Source: Ehrlichia sp028752135
Lineage (GTDB): Bacteria > Pseudomonadota > Alphaproteobacteria > Rickettsiales > Anaplasmataceae
DNA: 64,000 nucleotides
Assembly: GCA_028752135.1 (NCBI GenBank)
Contig: CP082782.1
Coordinates: 496,001-560,000 of the forward strand
Direction: 5' to 3'
Under the pieces are notes generated by a model, which was given only the letters and a program-made list of their open reading frames with translations, had not been told where the DNA came from and did not search any database. Positions 57,136 to 64,000 of the stretch are shown one piece after another. Position 1 is the first letter of the stretch, and each line of letters starts with the position of its first letter. The translations under genes and the position numbers were made by a program.

Positions 57136-59550
57136 GTGAATTGTGGTAGTAGGATGACTCCTATAATGCAACAGTATATGATGCTAAAAAATCAATACAA
57201 GGAATATTTGTTATTTTATAGGTTAGGTGATTTTTATGAATTATTTTTTGATGATGCAGTAGAAACGTCTAAGATCTTGAATATTGTACTAACCAAAAAA
57301 GGGAATGTTCCTATGTGTGGTGTTCCTTTTCATAGTAGTGAATCTTATTTGAATAAATTGGTAAAGTTAGGTTATAAGATAGCAATTTGTGAGCAGATGG
57401 AAACATCCGAAGAAGCAAGAAAGAGAGGATATAAAGCTTTAGTAAAGCGTGATGTTGTAAGGATAGTTACTCCGGGTACCATACTTGAAGATTCTTTACT
57501 TGAGGCAAAAGAAAATAATTATTTAGCTTGTATAGTTGGTATTAATAATGATTATGCTATTTCATGGTTAGAATTATCTACTGGGTTATTCTGCTATCAT
57601 ACTACTGATTTAAATAAACTTGATAGTGATTTATTTCGTATTAATCCTAAAGAGGTTTTGATTTCTGATAAATTAGTAGAATTGGATTTGATATATTCTG
57701 CTTTAAAAAAATATAAGTTTTCTATAACACAGTATTCAAGTAGTTTTTTTGATGTGAGTAGAGCTTATAATACTTTGTGCAGTGTTTATGGAATATCCAC
57801 ATTAAAAGGATTTGGAGATTTAAAAAATGAGGAAATTTCCGTATGTGGATCTTTATTGGAATATGTTAAAGCCACTCAAAAAGGTAATTTGCCTAAGTTA
57901 GAATTTCCAAAAGCTTATATGCAATGTGACTTTATGTTTATAGATGCAGCAGCATTGCGTAATCTTGAATTATTTTGTACTCAGTCTGGAGAGTTAGAAG
58001 GATCTTTAATTGCTGCTATAGATTATACAACTACAGCATCTGGTGGTAGGTTATTGAAAAGATGTTTATCAGCTCCTCTTGCATGTTCTGATACAATAAA
58101 CTGTAGATTAAATACTGTTGAATTTTTTGTGAGTAATCAGATATTATATAGAAATATTAGACAAATATTGAAAGGTACTGCAGATATAGAGCGTATTTTA
58201 ACGAGAATTAAAGTAGCCAAATGCTCGCCTAAGGATTTATATGCTTTAAAGTTAACATTAGATAAAACGTGTGAATTATTGGAATTATTAAATAAATTTG
58301 ACATCAGTATTGTTAGTGGTTTCTGTGCAAGATTAGGAAAGTATGATAATTTGTGTAAAACACTAAGTGAGATATTGATACAAAATAATGTGAGTAATGT
58401 CAAAGAAGGTGGGTTCATTAATCCTGATTGTGATAAAGAATTATCGGAGCTTATATACATTCAAAATTATAGCAATAATTTAATTCAAGAATTGCGAGAT
58501 AAGTATCGTAGTGCTACTAATATCCAAAGTCTAAAGATATTATATAATAACATTCTGGGCTATTATGTTGAAGTTTCATCTAATTATTTAATTAACGATA
58601 AAGATTTTATTCATAGACAAAGTTTAGCTAATAGTATCAGATATACGACAAATGAGTTAAAGGAGTTAGAGAGTAAAATAATTTCTGCTAGAGATGCAGC
58701 GATTAGTTTAGAGATAAAAATTTTTGGTCAATTATGTACAATGATTATAGAAGATGCAGAGAAAATAGTGATAACTGCTCATGCCCTTGCTGAGATTGAT
58801 ATGTTAACTTCTTTTGCTGAGCTAGCAGTGCAATACTCTTATAGTAAGCCTATAATTGATGATAGTTATGAATTTAATATTCAAAAAGGTAGACATCCTG
58901 TAGTTGAACGTAATGGTAAATTTGTGGCTAATGACATTAATCTTTCACCGGAGCAAAGGGTGCATTTAATTACTGGACCAAATATGGCTGGTAAGAGTAC
59001 TTTTTTAAGGCAAAATGCATTAATAGGAATTTTGGCACATATTGGGTCATTTGTTCCTGCTGAGTATGCACATATAGGAGTAATTGATAAAATATTTAGT
59101 AGAGTAGGAGCTTCTGATAATATTGTCTCGGGATATTCTACATTTATGGTAGAAATGATAGAAACTGCGGCAATAATTAACCAAGCTACTGATAAATCTT
59201 TTGTAATACTTGATGAAATTGGTAGAGGTACAGGAACATATGATGGGTTATCGATTGCATGGTCAGTTATCGAACAAATTCATAATGTCAATAAAAGTAG
59301 AGCGATTTTTGCTACTCATTATCATGAGTTATCTAGATTAGACGAATATTTAAGGAATATAAAGTGTTTCTGTATGAAGGTAGAGGAATGGAATGGAAAG
59401 GTAGTATTCCTGCATGAGATAATACCTGGATCGACTAATAAATCTTATGGAATACACGTAGCAAAACTTGCAGGATTCCCACAATCAGTTTTAGATAGAG
59501 CTGAGGATTTAATGAACAAGCTCAAGGCAAATGAAGATTTATTAAATTGA
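57136..59550 (+). CDS. mutS: DNA mismatch repair protein MutS
   Basis: Recognises mismatches and small loops as a clamp-forming dimer. 804 residues from GTG 57136; ATG 57154 (MTPIMQQY) is the alternative and matches the family opening, but AGG at 57127 is spaced for the GTG. Mismatch-contacting GDFYELFFDDA (FxE motif, about 31-41), connector and lever domains, Walker A TGPNMAGKSTFL (about 613), VILDEIGRGTGTYDGLSIAW (Walker B and signature) and IFATHYHEL. The C-terminus is short, lacking the tetramerisation tail. Divergent from the effector-like gene by 191 bp. Confidence 0.95.
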   Translation: MNCGSRMTPIMQQYMMLKNQYKEYLLFYRLGDFYELFFDDAVETSKILNIVLTKKGNVPMCGVPFHSSESYLNKLVKLGYKIAICEQMETSEEARKRGYKALVKRDVVRIVTPGTILEDSLLEAKENNYLACIVGINNDYAISWLELSTGLFCYHTTDLNKLDSDLFRINPKEVLISDKLVELDLIYSALKKYKFSITQYSSSFFDVSRAYNTLCSVYGISTLKGFGDLKNEEISVCGSLLEYVKATQKGNLPKLEFPKAYMQCDFMFIDAAALRNLELFCTQSGELEGSLIAAIDYTTTASGGRLLKRCLSAPLACSDTINCRLNTVEFFVSNQILYRNIRQILKGTADIERILTRIKVAKCSPKDLYALKLTLDKTCELLELLNKFDISIVSGFCARLGKYDNLCKTLSEILIQNNVSNVKEGGFINPDCDKELSELIYIQNYSNNLIQELRDKYRSATNIQSLKILYNNILGYYVEVSSNYLINDKDFIHRQSLANSIRYTTNELKELESKIISARDAAISLEIKIFGQLCTMIIEDAEKIVITAHALAEIDMLTSFAELAVQYSYSKPIIDDSYEFNIQKGRHPVVERNGKFVANDINLSPEQRVHLITGPNMAGKSTFLRQNALIGILAHIGSFVPAEYAHIGVIDKIFSRVGASDNIVSGYSTFMVEMIETAAIINQATDKSFVILDEIGRGTGTYDGLSIAWSVIEQIHNVNKSRAIFATHYHELSRLDEYLRNIKCFCMKVEEWNGKVVFLHEIIPGSTNKSYGIHVAKLAGFPQSVLDRAEDLMNKLKANEDLLN

Positions 59551-60267
59551 ATAGTATCACTAATTATTAGTACGGTATTTTTTATGGTATATCTATTGCT
59601 TTATAAAGATGTAAAACAGCTTATTACATGTATTTTGCAGGGTAGTGTAGTTATATATCAAAGTATTATAAGGTGACAATATTGATAGGATCAAGTAATA
59701 GTACTGTGTTTATTTAGCATCTTGATCTATTTTATATGTGTATTTTTTAATTTAAAATTCTAGATCACTAGTATTTAGTTAAGTTAAGAATCTATTTTTT
59801 TAGATAGTTATACGCGTTAGATATATTATGGGTTATAGATTACAATTAATATTTTAGATCTGTGTAATATTATTGTTTATTGGTGAGCAATTTGTTGTTA
59901 TTATGATTTATTTTTATAAGCGTATTTTATTAATGCATATATAAATTTTATATTAAATTGTATGTGTTTTACTTAGTAGAGTCTAGTGCTTATACTAATA
60001 ATTACTCGGTTTTTTTACAACACAAGTTTGTATATTACTTTAAAGTATATATAATAAGTTATTAATCCTATTAAGTTACAGTCAGCTTGTTTGTTTCTTG
60101 TAGTATTTTTGTTGAGGATATGGGATATAAGGTTGCTAAGCTTATTTTGCTTGGGTATACACTATAATGAGTTAAACAATAACTACAGGTTATTAATAAT
60201 TGTTTATTATTGAATATATTTGTATAGCTTTACAGTATGCTGATCGAAGCTCATTGAAATAGGGTTT

Positions 60268-60335
60268 TATATAAATTTTACATTGAGAACTAAGCCTATT
60301 TTTATTACATCTTGTGTTTATTAGTCAATAAATAT
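60268..60335 (-). pseudogene. Decayed copy of a nadE 3' segment (copy A)
   Basis: The plus strand, TTTTTATTACATCTTGTGTT (60301) with about 30 flanking bases each side, matches nadE at 60600-60670 (TTTTTATTACATCTTCTGTT). The alignment covers about 68 bp with scattered substitutions and one or two gaps. Offset from the real gene is about 332 bp, twice that of copy B. Confidence 0.7.
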
Positions 60336-60350
60336 ATGTGGGGAACCGTT

Positions 60351-60430
60351 CATTATATAAATAGCTAAAGTTATCCCAATAGGTGAAAGTTCTTCAGACT
60401 GAAATGTTTTTTTGTTATTGCATTTTATAT
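60351..60430 (-). pseudogene. Decayed copy of the nadE C-terminal end (copy B)
   Basis: Reverse translation of the plus strand gives KKTFQSEELSPIGITLAIY, matching the nadE C-terminus KKSQFKREQSPIGPIISSLY. TTCATTATATAA at 60351 equals the nadE stop region at 60523. Offset is 172 bp, consistent with an old tandem duplication of about 170 bp. Confidence 0.8.
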
Positions 60431-60519
60431 TTGGTAGCTTAAAAGATTTTGTATAAGTTGACATTTTAGTATTAAGCTTATTTTATTGTACTTTTTTAGA
60501 TAAGTAGGAGATTAGAAAA

Positions 60520-62046
60520 TTATTCATTATATAAGGAGCTAATAATTGGGCCAATAGGAGATTGTTCTCTCTTAAACTGGGATTTTTTTATCAAGTGTGT
60601 TATGTAATTTACATCTTGAATATCATAACCTCTTTTTATTACATCTTCTGTTGAATAACCTTCATCAATTAGTAGAGTGAGGACTGAATCTAGTGTTGTG
60701 TAATCAGGTAAAGTATCTTGATCTTTTTGATTATAATGTAATTCAGCAGAGGGATGTTTTTCTATGATTTCAGAAGGAATAGTATTAGTTTTTTTACAGA
60801 GACTATCTGCTGGTATGTTTTTATTTCTCCATTCACTTAATTTGTATACTTTAGTTTTGTATATGTCTTTTATTGGTGCAAAACCTCCACACATATCTCC
60901 ATATAATGTTGCATAACCAACTAGTGATTCTGATTTATTACCCGTTGAGAGTAACATGAATTTAAATTTATTACTTAGTGCCATCAATATTAAACCCCTG
61001 ATTCTAGCTTGTAAATTCTCTTCAGTTGTATCTTCTTGAGTATTTGCAAAAGTATTTTGTAAAGTTGTTAATGAAGTTTGTAAAATATCTTCTATAGGTA
61101 GTATGTTGTAAGATATTCCTAATCTAGTAGCACATTCTTTAGAATCAGTAATGCTTGCTTGAGAGGTGTATTTTGTTGGTAACATAAGTGAATGAACATA
61201 ACTTGAACCAAATGCATCTGCTGCAATTGATGCTACAAGTGCAGAATCTATTCCTCCAGATAGTCCCATAACTACACTAGTCATAGAATTTTTATGTACA
61301 TAATCCCTTAGTGCAAGCATAAGTGCTTGATAGTCTAATTCAATGTTACTATATGTTTTAATAATGTTGTTGCTTTTAAATTTTTCTTTATATATTTTGC
61401 TATCTTCTTTCCACATATTTAAGAAGCTGTATTGACCATTGAAGGCAAAGAAAGATTTTCCATGGAAAACTACATTATTGTATCCACCTACCTGGTTAAT
61501 ATATACTGCATATTTGTTAAATGTTAATTTTGAAATTAGGCTATCTCGTGAATTAGTACCTTGCATGTATGGAGTATTATCCATAACTAATAACAATGTA
61601 TCATTATTACATGTGGGCAACTTTGGTATTACTGATATTGGACATAGTAGTATAGTTGTGTTATTGATTGAAAAAGTAGTGGAAATATCTAGTGTAACAT
61701 TTGGTATAAATGTTATAAGTTCTGTAATTTTTCCGTTTTGAATTAAATAAATATTCTCGATTATTGTGTCATCTTGTTGTTTAATGCTTCCAATAATTAT
61801 TGCTGTATTTTTACCTTGTGTTTGTATTGCTAATTTGTTTATAGTATCTGCACATCTATTAAAAAAATCTTGTGACAGGAGAGGAATTTTCTCTATGTAT
61901 CCTGGTATTGCATATCTTGAAAATATTGCTATATCAGCTTCTAGATTTATTGATTCTTGATATGACCTTATGATTTTTTCATAATTGTATTCAGTATTTT
62001 CAGATATATAGTTTAACTGAGAAATAAAAATGGATGGGTAATACAT
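60520..62046 (-). CDS. nadE: NAD synthetase with decayed glutaminase domain
   Basis: Final step of NAD synthesis: deamido-NAD to NAD. 508 residues in two parts. The C-terminal synthetase is intact: VVMGLSGGIDSALVASIAADAFG (PP-loop, about 258-280), LSTGNKSESLVGYATLYGDMCGGFAPIKDIYKT region and QSPIGPI near the end. The N-terminal nitrilase domain keeps INQVGGYNNVVFHGKSFFAFNG, but the catalytic triad is damaged. The usual FPE is FSR at residues 42-44 (Glu to Arg), the lysine of K..LPNY..FDE is missing (FIPNVTLDIS), and only the cysteine in LLCPIS remains. It should use free ammonia rather than glutamine. Decayed copies of its 3' end lie downstream. Confidence 0.9.
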   Translation of the reverse strand: MYYPSIFISQLNYISENTEYNYEKIIRSYQESINLEADIAIFSRYAIPGYIEKIPLLSQDFFNRCADTINKLAIQTQGKNTAIIIGSIKQQDDTIIENIYLIQNGKITELITFIPNVTLDISTTFSINNTTILLCPISVIPKLPTCNNDTLLLVMDNTPYMQGTNSRDSLISKLTFNKYAVYINQVGGYNNVVFHGKSFFAFNGQYSFLNMWKEDSKIYKEKFKSNNIIKTYSNIELDYQALMLALRDYVHKNSMTSVVMGLSGGIDSALVASIAADAFGSSYVHSLMLPTKYTSQASITDSKECATRLGISYNILPIEDILQTSLTTLQNTFANTQEDTTEENLQARIRGLILMALSNKFKFMLLSTGNKSESLVGYATLYGDMCGGFAPIKDIYKTKVYKLSEWRNKNIPADSLCKKTNTIPSEIIEKHPSAELHYNQKDQDTLPDYTTLDSVLTLLIDEGYSTEDVIKRGYDIQDVNYITHLIKKSQFKREQSPIGPIISSLYNE

Positions 62047-62732
62047 AAATTATAGTTTTGTTGTCTTATTGTTACATTTAGTGCATTAGTTAATATAATA
62101 TAACGATTAATTTTTATTTTTCTATATTTTAAATATAAAGTGTTATCTAGCTTTATTGAGAGTATTTATGTTGATTTAATAGTGCATTGGAAAATACTAG
62201 TTTTCCATTTTTTTCCTATATTATTTGACCTTTATTAAACTAATATATAAAGTTATAAAAATGTGTAGTAAGTTGTGTTCTTAAAATATAAGTTACAAAC
62301 TCCTAGTATTGTTTGTAAGAAGGTTAGCAATAACCTATTTGTTTCTTTAAACTGGTGTTAAGTTGCATAATTGAACATTATGTGAATCACTAATAAATTT
62401 TTATATTATGGTTTAAAAAGTAAGTTAATTTATCTTTAAATACAACTGTGTATTGTTGAGTGTAGTTAAAGTATATGCTATGATATTAGAAAGTATACAT
62501 TAAATCTATTTATTTGCTATCTTTTTACGTTTAGTAAATATTGAAACACTTTGGTAAATTATAATTTTTACTGTTTGTATTAGTTGACTATGTGGTCTAA
62601 GCACATCTTTTTTCTATCTTTAAAAGGTTAAATGTTATTGTGAATACACTTTTAAATATATGGACATCCTTTGAAAGAGATTACTATTGTTTTTATTGTA
62701 ATGTGCATCAAAATTTTGTTAAGTCTTTATTT
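62047..62732. other. Intergenic gap, 686 bp
   Basis: AT-rich spacer between hemB and nadE, both minus strand. No gene, RNA or strong hairpin is recognised. Confidence 0.5.
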
Positions 62733-63719
62733 TTATTCAAGAAGCAAGTTTGCTATATCTATAGCAGCGTAGGTAAGTATGCTTTTTGCTCCTGCACGCT
62801 TAAAGCTTATTAAAGATTCATATATTGCTGTATTGTAGTCTAGCAGATGATTTTGTGATGCAACTTTAATCATGGCGTACTCTCCGCTTACTTGATATGC
62901 AAATGTAGGTATTTTGTATCTGCTACTAATACACTGAATAACATCTAGATAAGGCATACCTGGTTTTATCATTACTATATCTGCACTTTCATCAATATCC
63001 ATTTGTACTTCGAGAATTGCTTCATTTATATTTGCAATATCTAGTTGATAAGTGCTTTTGTCTATTGTTTTAGATATTGAACAAGATCCTACAGCTTCAC
63101 GAAATGGTTTGTAGAAGCTAGAACAATATTTTACAGAATAAGATAATATGCATACGTCTTGAAAATTACAATTGTCTAAAGAGTTCCTTATTGCTTTAAT
63201 TCTACCATCCATCATGTCTGAAGGTGCTACAATATCACAACCTGATGCTGCTAGTACTAATGATTGTTTACATAAAACTTCTATAGTTTCATCATTATCA
63301 ATTTTCTCATTTATCATAATTCCATCATGTCCTGATATTGTATAAGGATCTAATGCTACATCAGCTATTATACCAATTGTTGGTATATGTGCTTTTATTG
63401 TTCTTATTGCTCTACATATTAAATTATCAGGATTAAAAGCTTCTTCTGCAGTTGCAGATTTTAAATGATTTTCTATTACTGGAAATAGTGCAATAGCATT
63501 TATTCCTAGATTTGCAGCTTGTTCTACTACACTTAGTAATTGAGATATAGGATACCTTTTAATATCTGGTAGTTGCTTTATAGGTATTGATATCTCGTCG
63601 GAGTTGTGTATAAATAGGGGTAATATTAGATCATTTACAGACAGATAATTTTCTCTTACTAAATTGCGTAACCATTTGCTTGAACGTTTACGTCTTAGTC
63701 TAGTATCAGGAAACCGCAT
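62733..63719 (-). CDS. hemB: Delta-aminolevulinic acid dehydratase (porphobilinogen synthase), Mg-type
   Basis: Joins two 5-aminolevulinate molecules to porphobilinogen in haem synthesis; octamer in the cytoplasm. 328 residues. The two Schiff-base lysines lie in LSYSVKYCSSFYKPFR (about 200) and MIKPGMPYLDV (about 252). The metal site reads DVALDPYTISGHDG (about 120-133), the aspartate-rich form found in Mg2+-dependent enzymes rather than the cysteine triad of Zn enzymes. The start RFPDTRLRRKRSSKWLRNLV is the usual long N-arm opening of alphaproteobacterial HemB. Frame intact. Confidence 0.95.
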   Translation of the reverse strand: MRFPDTRLRRKRSSKWLRNLVRENYLSVNDLILPLFIHNSDEISIPIKQLPDIKRYPISQLLSVVEQAANLGINAIALFPVIENHLKSATAEEAFNPDNLICRAIRTIKAHIPTIGIIADVALDPYTISGHDGIMINEKIDNDETIEVLCKQSLVLAASGCDIVAPSDMMDGRIKAIRNSLDNCNFQDVCILSYSVKYCSSFYKPFREAVGSCSISKTIDKSTYQLDIANINEAILEVQMDIDESADIVMIKPGMPYLDVIQCISSRYKIPTFAYQVSGEYAMIKVASQNHLLDYNTAIYESLISFKRAGAKSILTYAAIDIANLLLE

Positions 63720-64000
63720 GTTGTTTATTTTATAATTTAAAGCATGTATATATTATTTATATTTGGGAATATCAACTTATTTTTTAGTCGGCTAAAAGTA
63801 TATTTATAACCTATAGGAGTACTGGTCTAAGGTTATTAGCAGAATTGATAGATACTATGATTCTATAATCAATAGGGGATTTAAAGGTTTATACAAAGTT
63901 GTGAATTATTAATAAATTTATTTATAATTGTAAGGTGAGTTAAAATGTATAATTAAGTATTCCTTAAAGTTCAATCTTAATATTATTGTGTAAGAGTTTT
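63720..64000. other. Sequence to window end, 281 bp
   Basis: AT-rich region upstream of hemB, presumably containing its promoter. No gene is visible before the window ends. Confidence 0.5.

Larger units (their letters stand above)
59551..60519. other. Intergenic gap, 969 bp, with nadE 3'-end fossils
   Basis: Convergent spacer. It contains at least two decayed partial copies of the nadE 3' region (60268-60335 and 60351-60430). The first 700 bp is featureless AT-rich sequence. Confidence 0.55.

Noticed and set aside
1..64000. CRISPR arrays, insertion sequences, rRNA genes or a replication origin
   Set aside because: I saw no regularly spaced short repeats, transposase-like frames, rRNA signatures or DnaA-box clusters. 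The repeats present are few, long-period and degenerate.

Overview
The window looks like a chromosomal segment of an Ehrlichia species (Alphaproteobacteria, Rickettsiales, Anaplasmataceae). The reasons are a very AT-rich base composition, long non-coding gaps (I estimate about 70% coding), housekeeping genes scattered as single units or pairs, a dispersed gene-transfer-agent (GTA) remnant, and several lineage-specific membrane or effector-like proteins. Species assignment is inference; no rRNA is present.

Layout. (1) 1-14.2 kb, all on the minus strand: the 5' part of mnmA, a PilT-like ATPase whose nucleotide-binding motifs have been erased, six tandem paralogous membrane-anchored proteins of unknown function, and a UvrD/PcrA helicase. 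(2) 14.5-21.2 kb, plus strand: gyrA (frameshifted), nth (frameshifted at a poly-A run), a YfgM-like TPR membrane protein and htpG. (3) 21.2-31.8 kb: purB, tRNA-Gly(GCC), two small unknown proteins, an 839-residue unknown membrane protein with a decayed inverted copy of part of its 3' region next to it, birA, a GST-like protein and a DsbD N-domain protein. (4) 32-39.4 kb: fbpC-tatA, recR, znuA divergent from a frameshifted znuC, ubiB and an MFS transporter. (5) 40-53 kb: miaB, GTA g15-like and g13-like tail genes, sucA, and a GTA major capsid pseudogene with two stops and a frameshift. (6) 53.9-63.7 kb: dapA, a HIT protein, a candidate type IV effector (possible Etf-1/Ats-1 relative), mutS, nadE with a decayed glutaminase domain, and hemB.

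Two themes stand out. First, reductive decay is visible at several stages: pseudoenzymes (PilT-like, NadE amidase), a capsid pseudogene, and intergenic fossils of duplicated gene ends (nadE, HIT, the 839-aa gene) plus degenerate long-period repeats. Second, gyrA, nth and znuC each carry small deletions in otherwise well conserved reading frames, some in poly-A tracts. Either the sequence has indel errors or these genes depend on slippage or are decaying; gyrA is essential, so this needs checking against reads. The most novel coding region is the six-paralog array with the neighbouring PilT-like pseudoenzyme.
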